DNA from: JAHEDH01 sp965364515
Lineage (GTDB): Bacteria > Actinomycetota > Acidimicrobiia > Spongiisociales > ZC4RG35
DNA: 22,249 nucleotides
Assembly (NCBI GenBank): GCA_965364515.1
Contig: CBDTXZ010000034.1
Span: 1 to 22,249 of the forward strand
Direction of reading: 5' to 3'
In this document: positions 1-7,305 of the stretch, in pieces
Position numbering within the stretch: position 1 is the first letter of the stretch
Layout: the number at the start of each line of letters is the position of its first letter
Notes under the pieces: generated by a model
Told to the model about the DNA's origin: nothing
The model's database searches: none
The model's input: only the letters and a program-made list of their open reading frames with translations
Program-made: the position numbers and the translations under genes

Positions 1-73
1 GTGGAAGCCCCGCAGAACCCCACGGTGGACGGTCTCGAGCTGGTCGGCAAGCGGCCGTGGACCGCCGGATGGA

Positions 74-901
74 TCAATCGGTGGTTGTCCACCCCACCGC
101 GAGGAGATGCACGGTGGCGCCGAGCAGCGTTTCTTCCTGTTCAAGCCTCTCGAGCAGCTCGAGCAAGTCCTGGCGCTTTTCTGGGTCGGCAAGTCGTTCG
201 TCGAGGTCGGGAGCGGCCCATGCGATGCCTTCCACTGCGAAGAGTTCGACGCCGGTGAGCCCGGCATCGGACAGTTCTCTCTCGAGTTCGGCGGGGCGGT
301 GAAAGAACGCTGTTGTGAAGAAGCGCGGATCGTCTGTGGTGTTGACGTGCACGCCGTCGATCATGTCCCGCCGTGCGATGGCTCGAAACTCGGCGTTGTC
401 GATGATCCCGCCGTGGAGAAGGTCGATCGTCGAGGCGAACCGGTTGATCGCCGTCACGACGACTGGCTTCCCGGCCCTCGTGACCCGATGTGCCTCACGT
501 ATGGCTTGGAGACGGTCGTCACGTTCGATCAGGTGATAGAGAGGACCAGCCAGGAGCGCCATGTCGAATGAGTCGTCGGGATACTCGAGTGATCGTGCGT
601 CGCCGACCTCGCACGCAGTGATGCCGGGGACTCGCTCACGTGCTTGTTCCACATGTTTGGCTACCGGGTCGATCAGGTGAACCTCGTATCCGAGGTCAGA
701 GAGCCACTCGGCGTACACGCCTGGGCCGCCTCCGATGTCGATGATGCTCGCTGGTGCCTCGGGGAGGAATCGGCCGATCAGTTCCTTGGTCCTGAGCAGT
801 TCGATCTGGCCCCAGCCGCCTGCGAAGAGGCGCTCGGCCTCGTCGAAGTCCTCTTGGTAGTGCTTGATGATCTCACGAGGGATGTCGTGTCTTGCGCTCA
901 C
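74..901 (-). CDS. class I SAM-dependent methyltransferase
   Basis: Predicted 275-aa soluble methyltransferase. The SAM-binding motif I is clear: IIDIGGGPGVYAEWL, followed by an acidic strand end (VHLID). The later GPLYHLIERDDR segment and an AHRVTRAGKPVVV strand are typical of small-molecule methyltransferases of the UbiE/Methyltransf_11 type. The substrate cannot be read from the sequence. I chose the GTG at 901 because a TAGCGT hexamer lies exactly 7 nt upstream, which fits leaderless initiation, and because the protein then begins just before the first conserved-looking helix. The open frame continues upstream to 1051, but that arginine-rich stretch looks non-coding and would overlap the protease gene end. 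It lies 118 nt downstream of the hydrogenase protease gene and probably has its own promoter, so a hydrogenase role is not implied. Confidence 0.85.
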   Translation of the reverse strand: MSARHDIPREIIKHYQEDFDEAERLFAGGWGQIELLRTKELIGRFLPEAPASIIDIGGGPGVYAEWLSDLGYEVHLIDPVAKHVEQARERVPGITACEVGDARSLEYPDDSFDMALLAGPLYHLIERDDRLQAIREAHRVTRAGKPVVVTAINRFASTIDLLHGGIIDNAEFRAIARRDMIDGVHVNTTDDPRFFTTAFFHRPAELERELSDAGLTGVELFAVEGIAWAAPDLDERLADPEKRQDLLELLERLEQEETLLGATVHLLAVGWTTTD

Positions 902-908
902 GATCCGA

Positions 909-914
909 ACGCTA
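909..914 (-). promoter_or_regulatory. -10 element of a probable leaderless promoter for the methyltransferase
   Basis: On the minus strand TAGCGT is followed by 7 nt and then the GTG start codon. A TANNNT hexamer at this distance puts the transcription start at or next to the start codon. No convincing -35 hexamer is seen. Confidence 0.45.
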
Positions 915-1019
915 CCGCTCCGCTTCGAGCCGGCGACGCCGATACTTCGGCGACCACTCGCCATTGGGCGGCAGCTGAGGTCGGCCACGGCTGCCGTGCA
1001 ACGCCGAGGAGGGCGCTGC

Positions 1020-1472
1020 TCAGAGTCCGCCCGCCGTCGTCGACTGCGCAAGTGCCACGATCAGGTCGACTGCTTCAGCGATCGCACGCTCCGTGTCGGG
1101 TGAGAACGTGAATCCCATCTGCAGATTCGTCGCCGGGATCGAGACGACGAGAGCCTCGCCCGGGAGTCTGCCGACACTTGTCGTGAGCGACAGCAGCGTG
1201 GCCGGGTCGCCGTGGTGGGTCATCGCCCCATCGCCCGGGGAGCTCGCCGTCACCGGGCGGATCATCACTTCGGTGGCGTCGACGTCGGCATCGACGAACA
1301 CGACCCGGGAGCGGCCGGTGATTTCGAGTGACAGCTCGGGTGTGAGTTGGGACATCGTCCGGACCTCGACGCCGGGCAGACCCAGTTCGGCGATGGCCTC
1401 TGCCACGGCTCGACCGGCCCCGTCGTCGGAGCGCAGGTCGTTGCCGTATCCGATGACCAGCAGTTCAGTCAC
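1020..1472 (-). CDS. hoxW: [NiFe]-hydrogenase maturation endopeptidase (HoxW/HycI, peptidase family M52)
   Basis: A 150-aa protease that, by family knowledge, removes the C-terminal peptide of the hydrogenase large subunit once nickel is inserted. The N-terminus carries the family motif GYGNDLRSDDGAG (residues 8-20). The metal-probing acidic and histidine positions of HybD-type proteases appear as D16, D61 (VFVDADVDA) and H86/H87 (MTHHGDP). The GTG start at 1472 overlaps the end of hoxH (GTGACTGA, 8 nt shared), indicating translational coupling; the frame stays open upstream to 1544 but that part lies inside hoxH. Its natural substrate is the adjacent HoxH, which keeps a 25-residue extension after DPCLSCSTH. 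Specific symbols for this protease vary between species (hoxW, hyaD, hycI). Confidence 0.9.
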   Translation of the reverse strand: MTELLVIGYGNDLRSDDGAGRAVAEAIAELGLPGVEVRTMSQLTPELSLEITGRSRVVFVDADVDATEVMIRPVTASSPGDGAMTHHGDPATLLSLTTSVGRLPGEALVVSIPATNLQMGFTFSPDTERAIAEAVDLIVALAQSTTAGGL

Positions 1473-2904
1473 GGCGGGTCTGGCAGAGAACCTCTCCTTC
1501 CGGGCCCACCAGTTCGACCACCATCGGCATCTGGCCGATGGCATGGGTCGAGCAGCTCAGGCACGGATCGAACGCCCGGATTCCGGCCTCGACCCGGTTG
1601 AGGATGGGCTCGGGGATCTCCGGTCCGTCGATCCACTCCCGGGCGATCTGAAGGACGGTGGCGTTCATTGCCAGGTTGTTCTGCCCGGTGGCGATGATCA
1701 TGTTCATGTTCGTGAGCAGTCCGTCGTCGTCGACGGTGTAGTCGTGGAAGAGCGTTCCTCTCGGCGCTTCGGACGCCCCCACAGCGTGCAGCTGGTTGAT
1801 TCCGGCCGTCGCTCGCACCTTGGTGTCGGTGATGGCGGGGTCGGAGAGGAGGAGCGCCATGTGCTCGGTGGCGGCCAGGATCTCGATCAGTCTGGCGTAG
1901 TGGTAGAAGAACGACGAGTTGGCGACTCCGCCGGCCCGCTCTCGATACTCGACCAGCGCCTCGTCTGCTGCGGGAGCTCCCATCGTCTCGCAGACGTTCA
2001 GCCTGGCGAGCGGGCCGACCCTGTAGAGGCCTTCGGTCGGGTCGGCGTCGGCGCCGACCCTGGGCTTGAAGTACGGGGACTTCAGATACGAGTCGTGCCG
2101 GCCGGCCTCGCCGATGATCGTCCGATAGTCGGCTGGAGCGACACCTTCGACCACGACGGTGCCGTCGGAGTCGACGAGCTTGAGATCACCGTCGTAGTGC
2201 TCCCACGTCCCCTCCTCGTTGGCGAGGCCCATGTGCAGGCTGGGGAACGAGCCGAAAGCGCGCACTTCTCGGTCGAACCGATCGAGCATCGCGGTGAAGA
2301 GTGCAACGGCGTCCGTCGCCGTCTCCCTGGCCTCCGCCAAACGCTCGATCAGGTCGTCGCGGGTCGCCTCGGTCATCGGCCGAGCGACTCCTCCCGGAAC
2401 GATTCCCGGGGAGTGCACTTTGCGTCCGGCGATCGCCTCGATCACCGACTGGCCGAAACTGCGGAGCCTGATTCCTCTCCGGGCGAGCTCCGGCTCAGAG
2501 GCCATGAGGCCGAAGACGTTCCGGATGGCCGGGTCGGCATCCATCCCCAGGAGAAGGTCGGGTGCGCTCAGATGGAAGAAGCTCAGCGCATGGGACTGGA
2601 TGATCTGACCCAGGTTGACGACCCGTCGCAGCTTCACTGCGGTGGGCGGGATCGTGACGCCCATCACGGCGTCGCCGGTCTTGGCCGAGGCGAGCAGGTG
2701 GCTGACCGGGCAGATGCCGCAGGTCCGGGCGGTGAGGCTCGGCATCTCCCAGACGGGTCTGCCTTTGCAGAACTCCTCGAATCCGCGGAACTCGGTGACG
2801 TGGAAGCGGGCGTCGGCGACGCTGCCGCCGTCGTCGAGGGCGATGGTGATCTTGGCGTGCCCCTCGATCCGGGTCACGGGGTCGATGACGACGAGATCGT
2901 GCAT
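1465..2904 (-). CDS. hoxH: NAD(P)-linked [NiFe] hydrogenase large subunit HoxH (group 3d type)
   Basis: The 479-aa catalytic subunit binds the NiFe(CN)2CO centre and interconverts H2 with protons and electrons. The two cysteine pairs that hold the metal are present: RTCGICPVSH near the N-terminus (C62, C65) and DPCLSCSTH near the C-terminus (C448, C451). The N-terminal DPVTRIEGH motif is also typical. After H454 there is a 25-residue tail that is expected to be cleaved during maturation, which matches the protease gene immediately downstream. The length is normal for HoxH. The ATG at 2904 has a GGAG 6 nt upstream and follows hoxY after 8 nt. Gene order E-F-U-Y-H supports the bidirectional NAD(P)-reducing enzyme rather than an uptake hydrogenase. 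No residue essential to the active site appears lost. Confidence 0.95.
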   Translation of the reverse strand: MHDLVVIDPVTRIEGHAKITIALDDGGSVADARFHVTEFRGFEEFCKGRPVWEMPSLTARTCGICPVSHLLASAKTGDAVMGVTIPPTAVKLRRVVNLGQIIQSHALSFFHLSAPDLLLGMDADPAIRNVFGLMASEPELARRGIRLRSFGQSVIEAIAGRKVHSPGIVPGGVARPMTEATRDDLIERLAEARETATDAVALFTAMLDRFDREVRAFGSFPSLHMGLANEEGTWEHYDGDLKLVDSDGTVVVEGVAPADYRTIIGEAGRHDSYLKSPYFKPRVGADADPTEGLYRVGPLARLNVCETMGAPAADEALVEYRERAGGVANSSFFYHYARLIEILAATEHMALLLSDPAITDTKVRATAGINQLHAVGASEAPRGTLFHDYTVDDDGLLTNMNMIIATGQNNLAMNATVLQIAREWIDGPEIPEPILNRVEAGIRAFDPCLSCSTHAIGQMPMVVELVGPEGEVLCQTRRD

Positions 2905-2912
2905 GGTGTCTC

Positions 2913-3455
2913 CTATCCGCGCCGGATGTCTTCGGGGACCCCATGTCTGAGGTCGTCGGACAACAGTGTCTCGAGCGCTCGTCGGATCTCCGGCGCCGCC
3001 GGTGGGCAGCCGGGCATGAAGAAGTCGACCGGGATCACCTTGTGGAGTGGCAGCACTCTCGGCAGCAGTGGCGGCACGATGCCGTCGGCTTCGGGAATCA
3101 CCGCGTCCCGATCGGGGCTGTCGAGATACACCCGCTCCAAGATCGCCCGGGGATCGCCCAGCGGATTCCGCATACCAGTCACGTTCGTTGAGACGGCGCA
3201 GTCACCGAACGATGCCACCACCCTCGAGTTGGCCCTGACGGTACGAGCCACCTCGACGTTGTCCTCGTTGGCGACAGCCCCCTCGACGAGAGTGATGTCG
3301 ACGTCGGTTGGGAAGTCCTTGATGTCGACGATGGGCGAGTAGACGACATCGACGAGCTCGGCGAGCTCGAAGAGCCATTCGTCCATGTCGAGGAACGACA
3401 TGTGGCATCCGGAGCACCCTCCGAGCCACACACTGGCGAATCTCGGCTTGCTCAT
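2913..3455 (-). CDS. hoxY: NAD(P)-linked [NiFe] hydrogenase small subunit HoxY
   Basis: A 180-aa electron-transfer subunit that pairs with HoxH. It has the four cysteines expected for the proximal [4Fe-4S] cluster: C14 and C17 (GGCSGCH), C86 (FGDCAVSTN) and C150 (MPGCPPAAP). It lacks a Tat signal and the long C-terminal domain of membrane uptake hydrogenases, consistent with a cytoplasmic enzyme. The start at 3455 overlaps the hoxU stop (ATGA) and is preceded by a strong GGAGGT 8 nt upstream; an alternative ATG 8 codons earlier would lie inside hoxU and has no better signal. hoxH follows after 8 nt. Confidence 0.95.
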   Translation of the reverse strand: MSKPRFASVWLGGCSGCHMSFLDMDEWLFELAELVDVVYSPIVDIKDFPTDVDITLVEGAVANEDNVEVARTVRANSRVVASFGDCAVSTNVTGMRNPLGDPRAILERVYLDSPDRDAVIPEADGIVPPLLPRVLPLHKVIPVDFFMPGCPPAAPEIRRALETLLSDDLRHGVPEDIRRG

Positions 3456-4195
3456 GCCGGCACCTCCGGGTCGACCCACTCATGGCGCCGGCGGGCCGAC
3501 GCCAGGATTCGAATCATGTCTGCCGAGTGATGCATCTCACCGATTGCACTTCCCTGATAGAACAGCGAGCCCGTGGGGCACACTGCGACACACTTCCCGC
3601 ACCAGGTACACGACAGGGCTTCTCCCCACGGCTTGTTGAGCTCGGTCACGAGCTCGGCAGACGTGCCACGCTCGGAGATGTCCCACACGTGGGCGCCTTC
3701 GATCTCGTCACAGACCCGGACACAGCGAGTGCAGAGGATGCAACGATTCGGGTCGAACACGTACTTGGAATGGCTTGCGTCGACCGCTCGCCGAGGATCC
3801 TTCTCGTCGTAACGGACGTGGTCCATTCCGCACGCGACGGCCATGTCCTGAAGCTCGCAGTTGCCGTTGGACACGCACACCGCACACACGTGGTTGCCCT
3901 CGGCGAACAACAGCTCGAGGATCGAGCGGCGGTAGGAGCGCAGGCGCGGGGTGTCGACCAGGATCTCCATGTCGACTGCGACCGGGGTGGCGCAGGCCGG
4001 GCGGAGTCGGTGGTCTTCGGCGACCTCGACGACGCAGATCCGGCAGCCGCCCCACACGGACAGTCCTTCGAGGAAGCACAGTGACGGGATGAACACGTCG
4101 TTGCGGCGGGCGGCCTGAAGGACGGACTCGTCGGCGTAGGCCTCGACCTCGACGCCGTCGAAGGTCATCTCCACGGTTTGGCGTCTGTCACGCAT
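3452..4195 (-). CDS. hoxU: hydrogenase diaphorase subunit HoxU (NuoG N-terminus-like, Fe-S)
   Basis: A 247-aa Fe-S protein that carries electrons between HoxF and HoxY. In order it shows a plant-type [2Fe-2S] ferredoxin domain (C40, C51, C54, C68), a His/Cys cluster region (NHVCAVC with NGNCELQD; H102, C104, C107, C113), and a double [4Fe-4S] domain (C152, C155, C158, C162 and C196, C199, C202, C206). This is the same layout as the NuoG N-terminus and the length fits HoxU. The ATG at 4195 overlaps the end of hoxF by 8 nt and has a GGAGGT 5 nt upstream inside hoxF, so translation is probably coupled. Confidence 0.95.
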   Translation of the reverse strand: MRDRRQTVEMTFDGVEVEAYADESVLQAARRNDVFIPSLCFLEGLSVWGGCRICVVEVAEDHRLRPACATPVAVDMEILVDTPRLRSYRRSILELLFAEGNHVCAVCVSNGNCELQDMAVACGMDHVRYDEKDPRRAVDASHSKYVFDPNRCILCTRCVRVCDEIEGAHVWDISERGTSAELVTELNKPWGEALSCTWCGKCVAVCPTGSLFYQGSAIGEMHHSADMIRILASARRRHEWVDPEVPA

Positions 4196-5819
4196 CGACG
4201 ACCTCCCGATCTCCGACCAGTTCTTCGTACTCTTCGCGGAAGTAGTGGAGGGTGCTCACCACGGGGTTCGGGGCGCTCTGACCGAGCCCGCACAGGGATG
4301 TGTCACGCACCACCCGGCACAGGTGCTCGAGGTCGCGGAGGTCTCTCGCCGTTCCGGACCCCGAGGTGATGCGGTCGAGTATCCCGTGCATCTGCACGGT
4401 GCCCGCGCGGCAGGGCGTGCACTTCCCGCAGCTCTCGTCCATGCAGAACTCCATGAAGAACTTGGCGACGTCGGGCATCTGCACGTCCTCGTCCATGACG
4501 ATGAGCCCGCCGGATCCCATGATCGAGCCGAGCTGGCGCAGGCTGTCGTAGTCGACGGGAGTGTCGAGGTGGTCGGCAGGGATGCACCCACCGGACGGCC
4601 CACCGGTCTGTGCGGCCTTGAAGGCTTTGCCGTTCGGTATGCCACCTCCGATGTCTTCGACGATGTGGCGGAGGGTGGTGCCCATCGGGACCTCGATGAG
4701 GCCGATGTTGACGAGGTCGCCGGCCAGCGCGAACACCTTGGTACCGGTGCTGTTCGGTGTTCCGATCGATGCGAACCACTCTCCGCCGCGAGTGACGATC
4801 GCCGGGATGTTGGCGAGTGTCTCGACGTTGTTGATCATCGTCGGCGCACCCCAGAGGCCGTGTTCGGTCGGGTACGGCGGGCGTAGTCGCGGTGTCCCGC
4901 GCCGCCCTTCGATCGACGCCATCAATGCGGTCTCCTCGCCACAGACGAACGCCCCGGCGCCGATCCGCACCGCGATCTCGAGATCGAAGTCCGTGTCGAG
5001 GATCCGACGTCCCAGCAGCCGATTGCGTCGGGCAACCCGGATCGCCCGATCGAGTCGCTCGACCGCCCGGGGGTACTCCGCCCGAACGTAGATGTATGCC
5101 TGACTCGCGCCGACGGCGTAGGCAGCGATGGCCATTCCCTCGAGGAGGCGGTGAGGATCGTCCTCCATCACGGTCCGGTCCATGTAGGCGCCGGGATCCC
5201 CCTCGTCCCCGTTCGCAACCAGATACTTGGTGTCGTCGGGGGCGGCGGCGAGCAGCGACCACTTGTTGCCGGTGGGATAGCCGGCCCCACCCCGGCCTCG
5301 GATTCCCGAGGCACGGACCTGTTCGAGGACCTCTTCGGGCGTCATGGCAGTCAGCGCCTTGTGGAGCGCCGAGTATCCGCCGTGGGCGACGTACGACTCG
5401 ATCCGGTCGGGATTGATGATGCCGCCGTTGGCGAGCACGATCCGCTGCTGGCTTTCGAAGAACGGGATGTGCTCGTCGAGGACGCTGTCGACCACGATCT
5501 GACTGTCCCGAACGTGTCGGCGAACGATGTCGGCGCCGACTTCCGGGGTCACGTTCTGATACATCGTCTCGTCGCCGCCACGGCGGAGCAGACGCACGAG
5601 CGGGCCCCTGCTGCACAGGCCCATGCAGCCCGTCGGGATCAGCTGGACGTCAAGGGCGAGATCGCCTGCCTCCACGGCCCGCTCCATCGCGGTCATCGAC
5701 GCCCCGGCTCCGGCCGAGAGGCACGCCGTCGAGGCGCACGCCTTGAGCCTCCACGGGTACCGGCTTCGCGCCTCGAGCTCTCGCTCGGCGACTTCGTGGA
5801 GGTCGATCGGGGTGGCCAT
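4188..5819 (-). CDS. hoxF: NAD(H)-binding diaphorase subunit HoxF (NuoF-like, FMN)
   Basis: A 543-aa flavoprotein that exchanges electrons with NAD(H) or NADP(H) for the hydrogenase. The N-terminal part is a thioredoxin-like [2Fe-2S] module (C28, C33, C65, C69). The NuoF core follows: an FMN/NAD-binding glycine-rich motif GIRGRGGAGYPTGNKW (172-187), the NGDEGDPGAYMDR segment (203-215), the SLBB-like region, and a C-terminal [4Fe-4S] site ESCGKCTPCR (C464, C467, C470) with C510. The start codon shares one base with the hoxE stop (TGATG). Because both HoxE and the HoxF N-terminus carry NuoE-like clusters, the complex should hold two such [2Fe-2S] centres. NAD versus NADP preference cannot be told from the sequence by eye. 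Confidence 0.95.
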   Translation of the reverse strand: MATPIDLHEVAERELEARSRYPWRLKACASTACLSAGAGASMTAMERAVEAGDLALDVQLIPTGCMGLCSRGPLVRLLRRGGDETMYQNVTPEVGADIVRRHVRDSQIVVDSVLDEHIPFFESQQRIVLANGGIINPDRIESYVAHGGYSALHKALTAMTPEEVLEQVRASGIRGRGGAGYPTGNKWSLLAAAPDDTKYLVANGDEGDPGAYMDRTVMEDDPHRLLEGMAIAAYAVGASQAYIYVRAEYPRAVERLDRAIRVARRNRLLGRRILDTDFDLEIAVRIGAGAFVCGEETALMASIEGRRGTPRLRPPYPTEHGLWGAPTMINNVETLANIPAIVTRGGEWFASIGTPNSTGTKVFALAGDLVNIGLIEVPMGTTLRHIVEDIGGGIPNGKAFKAAQTGGPSGGCIPADHLDTPVDYDSLRQLGSIMGSGGLIVMDEDVQMPDVAKFFMEFCMDESCGKCTPCRAGTVQMHGILDRITSGSGTARDLRDLEHLCRVVRDTSLCGLGQSAPNPVVSTLHYFREEYEELVGDREVVDA

Positions 5820-6346
5820 CAGTCATCGACCTCCTGTTCGAGTGCCGCGCGCACCAATGCGAGTGTCTCCGCCGCATCGAGATGGCCGTGCACCGATCCA
5901 TCGAGCACGACGACTGGCGCCAGACCGCAGGACCCGAGGCAGCGGGCGGTCTTGAGCGTGAGCCGACCGTCCTCCGATGTCGCCCCGGTGGGGACCTCGA
6001 ACTCCGTGGCCACGGATTGGACGATCGCGTCCGCCCCCTTCACGTAGCAGGCGGTGCCGGTGCAGACGGTGCAGGCGTGATCTCCGGGAGCCTCGAAGGT
6101 GAAGAGTTGATAGAAGGTGGCGACGCCGTACACCATGCTCGGGGGGAGCATCAACGCTCTGGCGACGTACATGAGGACGTCCTCGGAGAGATACCCGAAC
6201 ACGTCCTGTGCGACGTGCAGGGTCTCGATCAGTTGGTCCTGTTCGTATCGAATGCGCTTGAGATGTTTGTCGACCAGCTGGAACCGGTCGTCGCCGGAAG
6301 GGTGAGCCTCCTCCACGGAGGAGGCTTCGTCTCGCGTGGTCGTCAT
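5819..6346 (-). CDS. hoxE: hydrogenase subunit HoxE (NuoE-like [2Fe-2S] protein)
   Basis: A 175-aa subunit of the bidirectional hydrogenase, homologous to NuoE. It has the helical N-terminal bundle (QLIETLHVAQDVFGYLS) followed by the thioredoxin-like [2Fe-2S] domain with CTGTAC (C95, C100) and CLGSCGLAP (C136, C140), the CX4C...CX3C pattern of the family. The first ~20 residues are charged and probably disordered. The ATG at 6346 has AGGAG 8 nt upstream and overlaps the stop of a small upstream ORF (ATGA). Presence of HoxE separates this pentameric enzyme from the HoxFUYH tetramer type. Confidence 0.93.
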   Translation of the reverse strand: MTTTRDEASSVEEAHPSGDDRFQLVDKHLKRIRYEQDQLIETLHVAQDVFGYLSEDVLMYVARALMLPPSMVYGVATFYQLFTFEAPGDHACTVCTGTACYVKGADAIVQSVATEFEVPTGATSEDGRLTLKTARCLGSCGLAPVVVLDGSVHGHLDAAETLALVRAALEQEVDD

Positions 6347-6594
6347 GCGCTGAACTCCTGGAGCTGACGTCTCATCAAACCTGGCGTATCCCGGACTGTG
6401 CCGACAGAGACCAACGGCCCCAGATGAAGCTCGAACGACACGACCCTCCAGCTGTCCGGCGGCTCAGTCGAGGAGGGCATCGATCGAGACTGCGTATCGG
6501 TGGCGTCGGGACCGGCAGCGATGGACGCGTCGATGCCACCCGGCGGGATCCCGGGCCATCCAACCGAACCCACCCGTTTCCAGCGGGCGGTCAT
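6343..6594 (-). CDS. small unrecognised protein (83 aa) overlapping the hoxE start
   Basis: I do not recognise this protein. The ATG at 6594 has an AGGA 6 nt upstream, and the stop shares an ATGA overlap with the hoxE start, the same junction style used by hoxU/hoxY. Third codon positions are about three-quarters G or C by hand count, compatible with coding. The N-terminal half is rich in Gly, Pro, Ser and Asp and looks disordered; the C-terminal half (WRVVSFELHLGPLVSVGTVRD, then LMRRQLQEFSA) looks like two strands and a helix. There are no cysteines, so it is not a Fe-S subunit. The frame stays open upstream to 7068, but that part runs antisense to the Rrf2 gene. It could be a real leader gene of the hydrogenase operon or a chance open frame; an internal ATG gives a shorter 45-aa version. 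Confidence 0.4.
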   Translation of the reverse strand: MTARWKRVGSVGWPGIPPGGIDASIAAGPDATDTQSRSMPSSTEPPDSWRVVSFELHLGPLVSVGTVRDTPGLMRRQLQEFSA

Positions 6595-6841
6595 GAAAAG
6601 TCCTCGCGGCGATTCCGAGCGGCGAGGCCTCGACCTACTCGGAGGTGGCGGAGAAGGCGGGTCATCCAGGCTCAGGTCAGGCCGTCTCGAACGGGGCTGC
6701 GGCGGGCTCCCGACCTCCTGTGGTGTGGGGGTCCCATCGACTGGTCGGCTGTAGCGCAGGCGTCGGCTCTCCAGCCGAACTCCTCCGAGCAGAGGGGGGC
6801 GAGGTGGACGACAGCGGGCGGGTCTCGTTGGGCGGATTCGC
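6595..6841. other. divergent intergenic region between the hydrogenase operon and the Rrf2-nirK operon
   Basis: About 250 bases without a supportable gene. It must hold the promoter of the minus-strand hydrogenase operon, but I see no convincing -35/-10 pair for it. The visible structure is a small perfect hairpin TCGGCT-CTCC-AGCCGA (6763-6778) with a further direct copy of GTCGGCT at 6744-6750. These could be a regulator-binding site or an RNA hairpin; the function is unknown. Confidence 0.4.
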
Positions 6842-6887
6842 CCTTGACGCCTTACCCCTTGACGTTTAATCCTTAGTTTCTTACTAT
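6842..6887 (+). promoter_or_regulatory. promoter of the Rrf2-nirK operon with CCTTGACG direct repeat
   Basis: CCTTGACG occurs twice, at 6842-6849 and 6857-6864, in an AT-richer patch. The second copy supplies a -35-like TTGACG (6859-6864), followed 17 nt later by TACTAT (6882-6887), which sits 7 nt before the ATG at 6895. That arrangement is a good sigma-70 type promoter giving a leaderless or nearly leaderless mRNA. The first copy and the space between lie where a regulator could bind; self-regulation by the Rrf2 protein is inference. Confidence 0.6.
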
Positions 6888-6894
6888 GGAACTC

Positions 6895-7305
6895 ATGGAT
6901 TTGAGATTCTCTCGGCGTACCCATCTGGCACTCAAGGCTCTGCAGGAACTGCACCGCGACGAGGGCAAGCTGTCGGGGAGTGGCCTGGCCGAGCGGATCG
7001 ATACGACCACTCCGTTTCTGCCACAGGTGCTCGGCCCGCTCGTCAAGGCAGGTTGGGTCGTGTCCCAAACGGGACCCGGTGGCGGCTATTGGCTGGCGGT
7101 GTCACTAGCCGACGTCTCGCTCCTCGAAGTCATCGAGACGGTCGAGGGCCCCACCGAAACCGGCGTGTGCGTCTTGAGAAACGGTCCGTGTCCCGGCACC
7201 GAGAGCTGCCCTGTCCACGAGGCCTGGCTGAGCGCCAGGACCGAGTTGCAGGAACGGCTCGCGTCCATGTCGGCTGAGGGGATATTCGAGAGGCAGGCAT
7301 CATGA
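6895..7305 (+). CDS. Rrf2-family transcriptional regulator, NsrR/IscR-like, probably Fe-S
   Basis: A 136-aa DNA-binding regulator. It has the winged-helix layout of the family (RRTHLALKALQEL, then LAERIDTTTPFLPQVLGPLVKAGWV and the wing GPGGGYWLA at about 60-68). Three cysteines, C92, C99 and C105, form a CX6CX5C pattern in the loop where IscR and NsrR bind an Fe-S cluster. It is coupled by an ATGA overlap to a nitrite reductase, so sensing of nitric oxide in the manner of NsrR is the likeliest role, but redox or Fe-S sensing is possible. I chose the ATG at 6895 rather than the one at 6886 because the TACTAT -10 overlaps the earlier ATG, which would put the transcript start after it. It is divergent from the hydrogenase operon and may control that too (inference). 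Confidence 0.88.
   Translation: MDLRFSRRTHLALKALQELHRDEGKLSGSGLAERIDTTTPFLPQVLGPLVKAGWVVSQTGPGGGYWLAVSLADVSLLEVIETVEGPTETGVCVLRNGPCPGTESCPVHEAWLSARTELQERLASMSAEGIFERQAS

Noticed and set aside
1..258. Plus-strand frame beginning at base 1
   Set aside because: Beyond base 74 it is antisense to the methyltransferase and its composition is not protein-like. The first 70 bases could be the edge of something outside the window, but nothing supports it.
1093..3342. 749-codon plus-strand open frame across the hydrogenase genes
   Set aside because: It lies antisense to hoxW, hoxH and hoxY, whose motifs are unmistakable. Long antisense frames are common in high-GC DNA.
6424..6876. 150-codon plus-strand open frame before the Rrf2 gene
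   Set aside because: Arg/Pro/Ser-rich composition with no recognisable motif, and it overlaps the small ORF and the Rrf2 promoter.
6595..7068. Upstream extension of the small ORF before hoxE (to 241 codons)
   Set aside because: The extension is Arg/Pro-rich, runs antisense into the Rrf2 gene and has no ribosome binding site; only the part from 6594 has supporting signals.
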